Positions 17,814-27,518 of a stretch of DNA of 64,000 bases are shown one piece after another (the stretch's first letter is position 1; the number at the start of each line of letters is the position of its first letter). Origin of the DNA: an uncultured bacterium (lineage in GTDB: Bacteria; Cyanobacteriota; Vampirovibrionia; Gastranaerophilales; Gastranaerophilaceae); assembly GCA_949297715.1 (NCBI GenBank), contig CASFTJ010000005.1, positions 21,605 through 85,604 on the forward strand, written 5' to 3'. The notes beneath the pieces were generated by a model that saw nothing but the letters and a program-made list of their open reading frames with translations, had not been told where the DNA came from and ran no database searches. The position numbers and the translations under genes are program-made.

Positions 17814-19217
17814 TTACATGAAACTTTTTACAAATTCTACGGCATGCTCTTTTGTAACAACATCTCCGCTAATTTGGGCTTCATGAAGGGCATCCATAAT
17901 TTCTCCAAGCTTTGGCGACGGTTTGATATTCAGAATTTGCATAACTTCATTCCCGTTTAATAATTTAGGAAGCGGCTCTAGGGTATCTGCAATATTTAAA
18001 TAAAATTCCTGCAAACGAGTTAGTGAATTAATATTATCTTCAACCATTTCATCGGTGATTACAGGGCCTCTTGCAGATAACCTGTCTGCTTTTGATAAAA
18101 CTGTTACATCCAGAGAATTGTCCTCCATTTTTCGAACATATCTCATCATTGCTTTCTCGTTTACATCAGGTGAAGTCATCAACGATGCCGGATAAATATG
18201 ATTTTTTATCATCGCTGAAATATAATCAATCTGCTTATTTGAAAAGGCTATTTTCTTTAAAATTCCGATAACAAGCTTTGAACCGACATCATCATGCTTT
18301 ATAAACCTGTGGCGGCCTGTATCTTCTTCAATTGTCCAGGTCGAAAATTTCCCGATATCATGCAAAAATCCTGCAAGCTTTAAATGTGTAAGCCTTGAAT
18401 AGCCGCCAAAATCTACTTTCTCCAGATGTTCTTTAATTTCTTTAGGCGATATTTTATAGGTTTCATTTATATTTCTGACCGTTTCTATCGAATGTTCTAA
18501 AAGCCTTAAATGGTGATGAGTATTTGGCGGAACCTGCTTCAACTCTTTTACTATAGGGAAAATTTTCTCCAATAATCCTGCTTCATCCATATCTTTTAAG
18601 GCTATATGCGCAAATTCTCCGCCAAATAGGTGCATAATTTCATAATTAATCCTTTCTACAGCAGGATTAGAAATTAAATCAATATGCTTTTTTATCTGAC
18701 TAAGAGTGTTTTCATCAATCCTAAACCCCGTCTGCGCTTCAAAACGGTAAACTCTTAAAAGCCTTAAAGGATCCTCTGTAAAATTTTTCTCTGAAATTGA
18801 GCGGATAATCCCCTGTTCAAGATCTTTTAAACCACCTGTTTTATCTATAATTTCACCTTTTTGTAAATTTATCGCAAGAGCATTTATAGTTAAATCACGT
18901 CTTTCCAAATCTTTCTCAATTGATGCCCCGACGGGTTCTGTTATATCAAGATAGTTAATCTTATCCTTCAACACAACTCGATAAATCTTATTTTCTTCGT
19001 CTAACGGCACAAAAACTCCGTCGAAAAATTCCGCAAGCTTTAAGGCAAAATTTCTTGTGTCTTGATTAACCACAACAAGATCCCTATCATTTGTTTCTTT
19101 TCCGCGCAAAAAATCTCTGACAGCACCGCCGACCAGATAAATTTCCGCATCAAAATTTTCTGAAATTTCTGTCAAAATTTTATCAGATTTAATTTTTTCC
19201 AAAATTTTCGTACTCAT
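17814..19217 (-). CDS. cca: CCA tRNA nucleotidyltransferase / poly(A) polymerase family, with HD domain
   Basis: This adds CCA to tRNA 3' ends (or A-tails to RNA). The 467-residue class II nucleotidyltransferase has GGAVRDFLRG near residue 30, followed by the catalytic NDRDLVV motif, ERRDLTINALA and the RNA-binding head region EDPLRLLRVYRFEAQ, then a C-terminal HD domain with FLHDIGK. The only complete tRNA in the window (tRNA-Phe) lacks an encoded CCA, which fits a CCA-adding role. The start overlaps the end of rsmE by 29 bases. Some lineages split A-adding and CC-adding functions, and sequence alone does not decide that. Confidence 0.88.
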   Translation of the reverse strand: MSTKILEKIKSDKILTEISENFDAEIYLVGGAVRDFLRGKETNDRDLVVVNQDTRNFALKLAEFFDGVFVPLDEENKIYRVVLKDKINYLDITEPVGASIEKDLERRDLTINALAINLQKGEIIDKTGGLKDLEQGIIRSISEKNFTEDPLRLLRVYRFEAQTGFRIDENTLSQIKKHIDLISNPAVERINYEIMHLFGGEFAHIALKDMDEAGLLEKIFPIVKELKQVPPNTHHHLRLLEHSIETVRNINETYKISPKEIKEHLEKVDFGGYSRLTHLKLAGFLHDIGKFSTWTIEEDTGRHRFIKHDDVGSKLVIGILKKIAFSNKQIDYISAMIKNHIYPASLMTSPDVNEKAMMRYVRKMEDNSLDVTVLSKADRLSARGPVITDEMVEDNINSLTRLQEFYLNIADTLEPLPKLLNGNEVMQILNIKPSPKLGEIMDALHEAQISGDVVTKEHAVEFVKSFM

Positions 19218-19935
19218 AAATTATATTTCCTAACGCAACAGTAACCGCAGTTTCCGCCTTCAATATCAAATCACCTAAAGTAAGCATCGGAATAGAATTT
19301 TCTTCCATAAACTCAAATTCCATTTCCGAAAAACCGCCCTCAGGGCCTATTATTACATAAAGATTTTCACCAGCTTTAACCGGTGTTTCTTTAAAAAAAT
19401 CTCGTATTGTTTTGGTTGCCCTTCTTTCGCAAAAGGCTATAACTTTGCTGTCTTTATTATTTTTTATAATATTTTCCAAACTTAAAATCGACATACAACT
19501 TGGGATTACGGCTCTTTCGCACTGCTTTGAAGCTTCATACATAATCCTGTTCCATCTGTCAATTTTCTTTTCTACAGTTTGACGGTTTAAAGCACAATTG
19601 TCTGTCACTACTGGACAAATTGCTCTTACACCTAGTTCCGTCGCCTTTTCCACTATAAAATTCTGCGCATCACTTCTTAGCGGACTTTGAACCAAAAACA
19701 AATTAAAATCCAAATCTCGCTGCGATATATAAGATTGCTTTATTTCACAAACTATTTCTTTTGACGAAATATCTTTTATTATAGTTTCGTATTGCATCCT
19801 ATTTTCATCTATCAGCAGCAGTCCTTCGCCTACTCTTGCACGAAGCGATTTTGCAATGTGTTTATAATTTTCTGCGTCTGTAATTTTTACCAGCCCGTCT
19901 GCGGCTGAAGTTGAATTTATAAAAAAATGCGGCAT
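19189..19935 (-). CDS. rsmE: 16S rRNA (uracil-1498-N3)-methyltransferase
   Basis: This SAM-dependent SPOUT methyltransferase acts on U1498 of 16S rRNA. The 248 residues show the N-terminal PUA-like part, then FLVQSPLRSDAQNFIVEKATELGV and the knot region IGPEGGFSEMEFEF with LGDLILKAETAV, the RsmE signature. AGAGG lies upstream of the ATG. It overlaps cca by 29 bases, giving a small tRNA/rRNA maturation operon. Confidence 0.93.
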   Translation of the reverse strand: MPHFFINSTSAADGLVKITDAENYKHIAKSLRARVGEGLLLIDENRMQYETIIKDISSKEIVCEIKQSYISQRDLDFNLFLVQSPLRSDAQNFIVEKATELGVRAICPVVTDNCALNRQTVEKKIDRWNRIMYEASKQCERAVIPSCMSILSLENIIKNNKDSKVIAFCERRATKTIRDFFKETPVKAGENLYVIIGPEGGFSEMEFEFMEENSIPMLTLGDLILKAETAVTVALGNIIYEYENFGKN

Positions 19936-20084
19936 TTTTTTTATCCTCTTTTCTTTGATTTTACTATAAAATGCAGGGTTTGAAAATAATTATTAAATTT
20001 TAATAAAAAAGCTGGCTTTTTATTTCTGTTTGAAGTATTATCAAGGTAGTAGAAGATTATTTTACAACCAATTGGGAGAACATC

Positions 20085-21161
20085 GTGGAAAATATACAAG
20101 CTAGCGAAAAAGTTATCGGCATACCCCGCGCCATGTCATTTTACAATAATTATCCGTTTTATTTCGGTTTCTTTTCCGACCTGGGCATTAAAATCGTTTT
20201 GTCGGATATTACAACTAAGCAGACTATGTCCAGAGGTTCTGCTCTTGTTGTTACAGAAACCTGCCTTCCGATTAAAGTTTACATCGGACATATCTTGAAC
20301 CTTTTGGATAAAGGAGTAGACAAAATTTTTGTGCCCTCTATTCAATCAGTTGCCAATAAAATTTACAATTGCTCCAAAATCAGAGGTTTGCCTGATTTGG
20401 TCCGAAATGTTATCAAAAAAGATTTTACTATGGTTGAAGCTACTCTTGACAAGTCTTCCAAAAACCATGGGCTTTATGATTTTCTAAAAGAAATTGCCTC
20501 GTACTTTGATATTACCGATGAAAATATCATTAAAAGAGCTTCTAAAGCCGGATGGAGATGTTATAACAATTTCTTTATTATGACAAAATCGGGTATGAGC
20601 TATAAAAAAGCAATGAACTATGCACTTCAAGGCAAAATTTTTATTGAAAATCAGACAAAAGAATATCCGATTTCAGTTGCTCTTGTTTCTCACGGTTACA
20701 ACATTTATGACGAGAGAACTTCAATGAAAATTATTGAAAAGCTTGAAAAAATGGACGTAAAAGTTGTATCTTCACTTCAGCTTTCAAATGAACAGATGGA
20801 TGAAGGCATTAATACTCTCGGCAATGAAAGATACTGGGCAAACGAATACGAAATGACAGGCACTGCAGGTCACTACCTTAAAGATAACAGAATCGACGGT
20901 ATAATTACACTTACTGCCTTCGGTTGCGGGCCTGACTCGTTAATGGTGGAAAGAATCCAAAGACGCGCTAAACATTTCGGCAAACCCCTCCTGCACCTTA
21001 CAATCGACGAACAAACTGGCGAAGCAGGCTTTATCACACGTCTTGAAGCTTTCGTTGATATGCTTTTCCGCAAAAAACGGGCTAAAATTATTAACGACAT
21101 TGAAATTAACGACACCGCAAGAAACTTTATTCCTAATACAAATTTCATTGAAACTAAATAA
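20085..21161 (+). CDS. Acyl-CoA dehydratase activase-related protein (DUF2229)
   Basis: This 358-residue protein matches the DUF2229 / HgdC-associated C-terminal domain of 2-hydroxyacyl-CoA dehydratase activators: VIGIPRAMSFYNNYPFYFGFF..LGIKIVLS at the N-terminus, TETCLPIKVYIGHI, CSKIRGLPD and FGCGPDS, with cysteines that could ligate an iron-sulfur cluster. The ASKHA ATPase part that is fused to it in the large activators is absent and not encoded nearby, so this is the stand-alone version. The start is GTG with GGGAGAA five bases upstream. The substrate is unknown. Confidence 0.78.
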   Translation: MENIQASEKVIGIPRAMSFYNNYPFYFGFFSDLGIKIVLSDITTKQTMSRGSALVVTETCLPIKVYIGHILNLLDKGVDKIFVPSIQSVANKIYNCSKIRGLPDLVRNVIKKDFTMVEATLDKSSKNHGLYDFLKEIASYFDITDENIIKRASKAGWRCYNNFFIMTKSGMSYKKAMNYALQGKIFIENQTKEYPISVALVSHGYNIYDERTSMKIIEKLEKMDVKVVSSLQLSNEQMDEGINTLGNERYWANEYEMTGTAGHYLKDNRIDGIITLTAFGCGPDSLMVERIQRRAKHFGKPLLHLTIDEQTGEAGFITRLEAFVDMLFRKKRAKIINDIEINDTARNFIPNTNFIETK

Positions 21162-21186
21162 TTAAAAATTTTATAATTTAAATTTA

Positions 21187-21217
21187 CGGCAAACTTATTT
21201 ATAAGTTTGCCGTTTTT
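21187..21217 (+). terminator. Rho-independent terminator
   Basis: CGGCAAACTTAT (21187-21198) pairs perfectly with 21201-21212 and is followed by TTTTT. It ends the transcript of the activase-related gene. Confidence 0.88.
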
Positions 21218-21244
21218 ACAACTTTATAACTTATTAAGCATATA

Positions 21245-21278
21245 AAAAGGAGGAATCGTTAAATTCCCCCTTTTAAAT
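21245..21278 (-). terminator. Rho-independent terminator after rpsU
   Basis: Arms 21245-21256 and 21263-21274 form a 12-bp stem with one position that is a G-U pair only in the minus-strand RNA. A T-run follows on that strand, so it serves rpsU. Confidence 0.78.
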
Positions 21279-21294
21279 TTATTCAAAACTCTCA

Positions 21295-21468
21295 TTAAAC
21301 TTTGCGTTTACGAGCAGCTTCTGATTTGCGTTTTCTTTTTACGCTCGGTTTTTCATATCTTTCGCGTTTCTTAACTTCTGAAAGAATACCGGCCTTTTGG
21401 ATTTTTTTCTTGAAACGTCTTAGTGCGCTTTCAATACTTTCGTTTTCGCCGACTTTAACTTCTGCCAT
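21295..21468 (-). CDS. rpsU: 30S ribosomal protein S21
   Basis: This small subunit protein helps initiation on mRNA. The 57-residue reading frame begins [19 protein letters not shown], continues [23 protein letters not shown] and ends in a basic tail [14 protein letters not shown], all typical of S21. AGGTGGTG lies about 10 bases before the ATG. It lies downstream of the 21558-22040 gene on the same strand and has its own terminator. Confidence 0.95.
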   Translation of the reverse strand: MAEVKVGENESIESALRRFKKKIQKAGILSEVKKRERYEKPSVKRKRKSEAARKRKV

Positions 21469-21557
21469 TTATGTTTTCACCACCTTTATGGTCTTTTGGT
21501 ACATTATATGAATGATTATAAACCAAATCAAAATAAATTTCAAGATGTCATTGATTT

Positions 21558-22040
21558 TTAGTTATTTACGGCTGACATTTCCTTCTTTTTATCAAACTTT
21601 TCAATCCTTTTCACGAGTCTTGGAAGCCAATCTTCTAAAATGCCGTTGTATTTTTTAATAAATCTTTCATCAGTTATTTTGCAAGGGTATCCGCCAGTTG
21701 AATAAAAAGCATATTCATTATCCTTTTTCACGTGCAAAACTTCAAAATCAGCCAATTCCTGACCTTTCTTGCTTATATGAATTCTATGCCAAACAGAATT
21801 GTTATATTTAAACGAAAATTCTTTATCTCCGTTTTTTACACTCAGAATAACAGGTTCTCTTGTCATCTTGTCATATTTTTTAGAAGCAATATCTTCAATT
21901 TTGTCAAGGTAATTACGGCTTTTTTCAGTCAAAATCGGTTCTGATTCGAAATTTTTCGAAATTGACTTGCGCAAAGACTGAAACCAATTACCGTTAAAAG
22001 ACACACCTGTGCTGTATTTTGGGGTTAAATGTAATTCCAT
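21558..22040 (-). CDS. Hypothetical protein with N-terminal SFNG motif
   Basis: This 160-residue protein is of unknown function, without a signal peptide or membrane segment. The N-terminus has TGVSFNGNWFQSL, one of the recurrent F-x-G N-termini in this window. The middle has a beta-rich region (VILSVKNGDKEFSFKYN, HRIHISKKG, FEVLHVKKDNEYAFYS), and the C-terminus is basic and helical. It follows the SNF2 helicase by 52 bases on the same strand. Confidence 0.65.
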   Translation of the reverse strand: MELHLTPKYSTGVSFNGNWFQSLRKSISKNFESEPILTEKSRNYLDKIEDIASKKYDKMTREPVILSVKNGDKEFSFKYNNSVWHRIHISKKGQELADFEVLHVKKDNEYAFYSTGGYPCKITDERFIKKYNGILEDWLPRLVKRIEKFDKKKEMSAVNN

Positions 22041-22092
22041 AATCTATTCTTCCTTATAAAAGTAATCTGTACAATCTCTTTATAACACAAAA

Positions 22093-25068
22093 TTACGCAG
22101 AAAGTGTAAAGATTTGGTAAATTTCTTCGTCTGAAAGTTCTGTAATAATCTTTTCACCTTCGTAAACAGCCAAGTCTGCAAGTTCTTTCTTAGATTTTAA
22201 CATCTCGTCAATTTTTTCTTCAAAAGTACCGAGCGTAATCATTCTGTGAACCATAACGTTTTTATCCTGACCTATACGATAAGTTCTATCAGTTGCCTGA
22301 TCTTCAACCGCAGGATTCCACCACAAATCGTAATGAATTACGTTTGTTGCACTTGTAAGGTTCAAACCTGTACCGCCGGCTTTCAGCGAAAGTATCATAA
22401 CCTTTGTATCGTCATCATTCTGGAATTTATCTATCAATTCTTCACGCTGAGGAACGGTCAATGAACCGTGGAAGAACAAAGGCTCAGTATTGCATTCTTC
22501 TGAAATTACCTTGCATAAAATATCGCCCATTTCTTTATACTGCGTGAAGATAAGTGTTTTTTCGTTGTTGTCCAAGATACTTTGAACTGTAGAAATACAC
22601 TTGTCCATTTTTCCCGAAAGCTCTTTGCCCATCTCCCCGCCTTTTAAGAATTGGTAAGGGTGGTTGCAAATCTGCTTCAATGCAGTGATAAGTTTGAAGA
22701 TATTTCCGCGTCTGTTGATACCCGTAAATCCGCTTATCTTTTCCATCATTTCGTTTAATGTCTTTTCGTAAAGAACAGCCTGAGATTTTGACAGATAACA
22801 GTAATCGTTGATAACCATTTTTTCCGGCAAGTCCGTAATGACGTGTTTGTCTGTTTTAAGACGTCTTAAGACAAATGGCGAAATTGACATTTTCAATTTT
22901 GCGGCACGTGAATTTTCCTTGAAACGCTCAATAGGTATAGCATAACTTTTCTGAAAATCTCTGAGTGAGCCCAAATAACCTGTATTTATAAAATCAAAAA
23001 TACTCCACAATTCGGTTAATCTGTTTTCAACCGGAGTACCTGTCATTGCAACTTTTACGTCTGACTTAAGCATTTTTATAGCAAGAGTTTGAGCAGTGTC
23101 AGGGTTTTTAATATTCTGCGCTTCATCAACAATTACCATACCCCATTGCTGCTTTTTAAGCTCCTCAACATCGATTCTCATTATCGCATAAGTTGTCAAA
23201 ATTACATCGTGTTTTACATCCAACTGTCTTTCTGCACCATGGTATACAACGGCATCCAATGATGGCGCAAACATCTGTAATTCTTTCATCCAGTTACCGA
23301 TTAAGGTCGTCGGACAAATTACAAGAACAGGTTTATCCAAAGACTTTTCTTCCTTCATCTTCAAAATAAGGCTTATAACCTGAATTGTCTTACCCAAACC
23401 CATATCATCAGCCATACAAACGCCAAAGCCTTTTGAAACATTCGTCCATAACCACTTCAAACCGGTCATCTGATATGGTCTTAATTCACCCTTCAAATCC
23501 GCAGGAGGTGTCACTTCAACTGGCTTTGTAAAATCCTGAATTACTCTTGCAAACGCTGAATCGTAATCAAAATCATACTGATATAACTGTCCTGACATTG
23601 AAGCGTGAATTAATTCCATCCTTGATAAAGATTTCAAATTTGCTTTTGCAATTTGCTCAAATATCTTCTTGCTTTCATCTTTATCTATCAAAACATATTT
23701 ATTTTTGTATTTTACAAGCCCCGTACTGTTTTCAACAAGCTTGTTAAATTCTTCAAGAGAAATTTTTTCGTTCCCGATTGCAATTTCGTAAGAAAAATCA
23801 AGAATATCATCAAGTGCAATCTTTGAAGACGATGTATTATTGAAAATATCAGCCAAGTCTTTTGAACGTGAAGCCTTAACTTTTGCATTAATTGAGGCTC
23901 TCGGAACTACGACATTTACAAGTTCTTTAGGCAATATAACTTCAATCTGGGCTTTTTGAAGATAATAAGCAGTCTGAGTAATAATCTTGTAAACTTCGTT
24001 CAAATTCAAATCAAGAGCAAGCTTAGATTCATCCTCAAATAATTCTTCCAATTCCGGCATATAGCGAATTGCGTAATTCAATTGTTTTTCTACAATCCTT
24101 GAAATATCTGATGAATTTGCGCCAAAAATTTCTTCCTTAGTATAAAGGTCATCAACAAGAACACTTTCACCAGTTTTACGGTTTTTAATATAAACCTTCA
24201 ACCTGAATAATTCGTCATCCCCTTCAACTTTATCAATCTTGAAGAACGGGATTACATCATATTTGCCGAGATAAAGTTCATCAAACCATTGTGAAAAATT
24301 CTCGGCAATATCCATTCCTTTCATTTGAGAACGCTGCTCAAGATCTTTTATCATATAAGTTCCGGATTTTACATCCTTAAACTTATATGCCTTTATTCCT
24401 AAGAATTTGTAAATTACATAATTCATATAATTGTAAATAAAATCTCTTACAAAATCTTTAGGTTTTTCGCCTTTGATAAAAAGATTTTCAGGAATATTTT
24501 CTTCAAATATATTGATAAACCTTGCAAGCTGCTGATTAGAAATTATCGGCTCATAAACAATTCTGAACATAGACCCGCGGGTTTTAACAGTCGGAATAAA
24601 GTAAAGCTTTTCAATAAGCTTCATCACAAAATGGGTTAGGTTGTTCATATAAATGAACGTCGGAGTAACCGCATCCAAATCAACAACATCACCAAACCCG
24701 CCAAAGTAATCCATTACCAAATCCAAACTCATCGGATATCCGACTTCATCTCCCATCACTTGAGAGCGAAACTTAAATAATGAACCTTTTGATTTAAGAT
24801 AATATTCAAAATTGTTCGTCGGGGTAACGAAGAAAGAAAGTTTGCCGCCTTCATTTACCAGAAAGAAATTCGTGTTTCTCGCAGGCGTATAAGGGCTTAA
24901 AAACACATCCTTAAATTCATCCTCTATCGTCTGATAAATAAGACTCAGAGTATAGCGAAAATCTTTATTCTTAAACCCGTCGGGATTTTCCGACAAATTA
25001 AAAAATAATTCATCAACGTTATTCTTTTTAAATGAAAAATCTATATCAAAAGTCTTTTTATCAGTCAT
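22093..25068 (-). CDS. SNF2-family DNA translocase/helicase
   Basis: This 991-residue SWI2/SNF2 ATPase resembles bacterial HepA-like proteins, which move along DNA and remodel protein-DNA complexes. The N-terminal half (about 540 residues) has no domain I can name. The C-terminal half holds motif I DDMGLGKT near residue 556, Ia CPTTLIGNW, II DEAQ near 649, III TGTPVENRLTELWSIFDF, then the second RecA lobe with SLKAGGTGLNLT, and VI ATDRTYRIGQ. All motifs are intact. No partner methylase or nuclease is nearby, so a defence role is not suggested. Confidence 0.9.
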   Translation of the reverse strand: MTDKKTFDIDFSFKKNNVDELFFNLSENPDGFKNKDFRYTLSLIYQTIEDEFKDVFLSPYTPARNTNFFLVNEGGKLSFFVTPTNNFEYYLKSKGSLFKFRSQVMGDEVGYPMSLDLVMDYFGGFGDVVDLDAVTPTFIYMNNLTHFVMKLIEKLYFIPTVKTRGSMFRIVYEPIISNQQLARFINIFEENIPENLFIKGEKPKDFVRDFIYNYMNYVIYKFLGIKAYKFKDVKSGTYMIKDLEQRSQMKGMDIAENFSQWFDELYLGKYDVIPFFKIDKVEGDDELFRLKVYIKNRKTGESVLVDDLYTKEEIFGANSSDISRIVEKQLNYAIRYMPELEELFEDESKLALDLNLNEVYKIITQTAYYLQKAQIEVILPKELVNVVVPRASINAKVKASRSKDLADIFNNTSSSKIALDDILDFSYEIAIGNEKISLEEFNKLVENSTGLVKYKNKYVLIDKDESKKIFEQIAKANLKSLSRMELIHASMSGQLYQYDFDYDSAFARVIQDFTKPVEVTPPADLKGELRPYQMTGLKWLWTNVSKGFGVCMADDMGLGKTIQVISLILKMKEEKSLDKPVLVICPTTLIGNWMKELQMFAPSLDAVVYHGAERQLDVKHDVILTTYAIMRIDVEELKKQQWGMVIVDEAQNIKNPDTAQTLAIKMLKSDVKVAMTGTPVENRLTELWSIFDFINTGYLGSLRDFQKSYAIPIERFKENSRAAKLKMSISPFVLRRLKTDKHVITDLPEKMVINDYCYLSKSQAVLYEKTLNEMMEKISGFTGINRRGNIFKLITALKQICNHPYQFLKGGEMGKELSGKMDKCISTVQSILDNNEKTLIFTQYKEMGDILCKVISEECNTEPLFFHGSLTVPQREELIDKFQNDDDTKVMILSLKAGGTGLNLTSATNVIHYDLWWNPAVEDQATDRTYRIGQDKNVMVHRMITLGTFEEKIDEMLKSKKELADLAVYEGEKIITELSDEEIYQIFTLSA

Positions 25069-25092
25069 ATTCTATCCAATTCTTTATTACAA

Positions 25093-25126
25093 AATCAGGC
25101 AGAACAGTTTCCTATCCTGCCTGATT
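25093..25126 (-). terminator. Hairpin terminator after gpmI
   Basis: AATCAGGCAG (25093-25102) pairs with 25117-25126; on the minus strand the stem is followed by TTTTG. It separates gpmI from the SNF2 gene. Confidence 0.65.
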
Positions 25127-25131
25127 AAAGG

Positions 25132-26658
25132 CTATTTTATCAAAGATTCGGCATCCATTTCAGCCGGTTTTTCAATTCCGAAAAGTTCAAGAATTGTCGG
25201 GGCAACATTACACAATGCACCTGTTTCTTTCAATTCGATATTTTCAGGAGCGTTAATCATAACAAACGGAACTTCGTTTGTTGTATGAGCAGTCATCGGT
25301 TTACCTGTTTCAGGGTTAACCATAACTTCAGAGTTGCCGTGGTCTGCTGTTAAAAGCATTACAATATCGTGCTTTTTGCAAGCATCTGCAATTTTTCCGA
25401 CACATTCATCAACAACTTTGTCTGCCTTAATTGCGGCTTCCAAAACTCCTGTATGCCCTACCATATCTGGATTTGCAAAGTTTACTAAGATAAATCCGTA
25501 ATCCGGATTGTCTATTGCTTTTAAGACATTTTCGCAAACTTCTCTTGCACTCATTTCAGGCTGGAGATCGTAAGTCGCAACTTTTGGTGATGCTACAAGA
25601 ACTCTTGTTTCATTTGCTTGAGGTTCTTCAACTCCGCCGTTAAAGAAGAATGTAACGTGGGCATATTTTTCAGTTTCAGCCGTTCTGAACTGCTTAATTC
25701 CGTTTGCCTCTAATACATCTCCCAGAATATTTGTCATATGTTCTTTACCAAAAGCCACAGGGAATGTAAAAGTTTCATCATATTCTGTCATACAAACGTA
25801 GAAAATATTTTTTCTGACTGCTTTACGATTAAATCCGTCGAAATTCTCAAAATTTATCGCTTTTGTAATTTCTCTTGCTCTATCCGGTCTGAAGTTCCAG
25901 AAAATAACAGCATCATTATCTTTTACTCTGCTTTCTTCTGCACCTGTAATTGTCGGAAGTACAAATTCATCGTTATTGCCTTTTTCATAAGATTGTTTAA
26001 CGGCTTCTTCAGAATTTGCAGCTTTTTCGCCTTCTCCTAACAAAAGTGCGTTATAAGCTTTTTCAATTCTGTCCCATCTGTTGTCACGATCCATTGCGTA
26101 ATATCGGCCTGAAATCGTTGCAATCTGAGGAAGTCCGTATTTTTTAAGTTCATCTTCAATCGGTTTTAAGAAAGTCATTGCACTCTGAGGAGGCGTGTCA
26201 CGACCGTCGAGAAATACGTGAACGTAAACTTTTTTAAGCCCGTTATCAGCCGCAAGTTTTATCAATGCCAAAATGTGCCCCAAAGCAGAGTGAACCCCGC
26301 CGTCTGATGCCAAGCCCCAAAGATGAAGCGCACTGTCGTTTTTCTTTACATGAGCTATTGCATCAAGAAAAGCTTGTCTTTCAAAGAAATTGCCGCTTTT
26401 GATAGCATTATTGATTTTAGAAAGTTCCTGATAAACAATTCTTCCAGCGCCTAGGTTAAGGTGACCAACTTCGCTGTTACCCATTTGCCCAGCCGGAAGT
26501 CCAACATATTCGCCGTCTGCATGAATTTTTATAAACTTACCTTCTTTTTCAAGTGCACTAACATGAACCGGATTTGCTAATTTTGTTGCGTCATACTCAG
26601 GGTGAGATTTGCTTATTCCCCAGCCGTCCATAATACATAATAAAACTCGTTTTGACAT
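25132..26658 (-). CDS. gpmI: 2,3-bisphosphoglycerate-independent phosphoglycerate mutase
   Basis: This converts 3-phosphoglycerate and 2-phosphoglycerate in glycolysis. The 508-residue protein has the metal-binding start VLLCIMDGWG, the nucleophile loop GQMGNSEVGHLNLGAGR (Ser), the HVFLDGRDTPP and GRYYAMDRDNRWDR motifs, and C-terminal metal ligands in NFANPDMVGHTG and LTADHGNSE, as usual for the alkaline-phosphatase superfamily enzyme. The ATG at 26658 is used because GAAGGGA precedes it; an upstream in-frame codon at 26709 lacks a site. Confidence 0.96.
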   Translation of the reverse strand: MSKRVLLCIMDGWGISKSHPEYDATKLANPVHVSALEKEGKFIKIHADGEYVGLPAGQMGNSEVGHLNLGAGRIVYQELSKINNAIKSGNFFERQAFLDAIAHVKKNDSALHLWGLASDGGVHSALGHILALIKLAADNGLKKVYVHVFLDGRDTPPQSAMTFLKPIEDELKKYGLPQIATISGRYYAMDRDNRWDRIEKAYNALLLGEGEKAANSEEAVKQSYEKGNNDEFVLPTITGAEESRVKDNDAVIFWNFRPDRAREITKAINFENFDGFNRKAVRKNIFYVCMTEYDETFTFPVAFGKEHMTNILGDVLEANGIKQFRTAETEKYAHVTFFFNGGVEEPQANETRVLVASPKVATYDLQPEMSAREVCENVLKAIDNPDYGFILVNFANPDMVGHTGVLEAAIKADKVVDECVGKIADACKKHDIVMLLTADHGNSEVMVNPETGKPMTAHTTNEVPFVMINAPENIELKETGALCNVAPTILELFGIEKPAEMDAESLIK

Positions 26659-26732
26659 AAAAATCCCTTCTTTATATTTCGTACTATAGATGGATTTTAA
26701 CAGGAACATAAATCAATTACAAGTGCTGATTT

Positions 26733-27425
26733 TCAAGGCAACCTTGTAAAATATTTAGGATCATATATTGCCTTAATTGTACACGCTGCTCCATTCATAA
26801 CATTTGTTGAAGTTTTTGAACAATAAACACTTTCATCACTTAAATGTGTTCCCTCAGCACCCATCGGAACTAATACTCCAACAGGCCCTTTATTTACTAT
26901 TTCAAACATAAATAAATCATGCCCCAAAGCATTAGGAAGCTTTGCTCTACCATTTATGTCAACACTTATAAAAACTTTAGCATCAGTTGCACGTTTTTCA
27001 AAAGAAATTAAAGCTCCATCCATTGTGTAAAATTGACCGTCATCAAATGACGCTGTTTGTAAATAAGACGACGTTTTATTAAAGTTAGTATACTTTGAAT
27101 CATTTTGGTTTTTAGGAAAACACCATTTATCATACTCTGGAAGCCCTTCAGGCATATTATCACATCTTTTATTTATTTTGTAAATTTTACTAAAATAATC
27201 CAACATTGTCATTCCAGTAGGAATACAAGAAGTATGTGTACAAATATCCTGTGCTTGAAGATAATTTATTGCCTGAGAAAGTAAAGAATACTGTTTCCTA
27301 AATGCCACTTCAAGTTCTTTATTTTTTGCATTATTAATTACAGCCGGCAATGTCATCGCAGCCACAAGCCCTATTATCCCAATCGTTATAAGCACCTCTG
27401 CCATTGTAAACCCTCTTAATCGCAT
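26733..27425 (-). CDS. Prepilin-type protein
   Basis: This 230-residue protein has a classical leader: MRLRG, then FTMAEVLITIGIIGLVAAMTLPAVI with Glu at +5 after cleavage at Gly-Phe. The exported part contains several cysteines (CTHTSC, CDNMP, CFPK and others) that may form disulfides, and a stretch with DGQFYTMDGALISF and FISVDINGRAKLPNALG, a pattern seen in this lineage's pilins. It is divergent from a small XRE regulator at 27517. No assembly genes are adjacent. Confidence 0.85.
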   Translation of the reverse strand: MRLRGFTMAEVLITIGIIGLVAAMTLPAVINNAKNKELEVAFRKQYSLLSQAINYLQAQDICTHTSCIPTGMTMLDYFSKIYKINKRCDNMPEGLPEYDKWCFPKNQNDSKYTNFNKTSSYLQTASFDDGQFYTMDGALISFEKRATDAKVFISVDINGRAKLPNALGHDLFMFEIVNKGPVGVLVPMGAEGTHLSDESVYCSKTSTNVMNGAACTIKAIYDPKYFTRLP

Positions 27426-27441
27426 ACATCCCCCTACTGTT

Positions 27442-27518
27442 TATAATTTATTACTTATACTTTAAACCTTATAACACAATAGAAGTTATAAGTCAAACTT
27501 TGTATAATTATTACTTAT
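27442..27518. promoter_or_regulatory. Repeats in the prepilin/XRE intergenic region
   Basis: Two direct copies of TATAATT(T)ATTACTTAT lie at 27442-27458 and 27503-27518, and between them CTTATAAC (27468-27475) and GTTATAAG (27485-27492) form an inverted repeat. The right copy includes the -10 element TATAAT (27503-27508), which is only eight bases from the regulator ATG. This looks like the operator region of the regulator. Confidence 0.5.

Noticed and set aside
22093..25068. SNF2 helicase as part of a DISARM-like or other defence system
   Set aside because: No methylase, nuclease or phospholipase partner is adjacent; neighbours are rpsU and gpmI, so a chromosomal HepA-like role is more likely.
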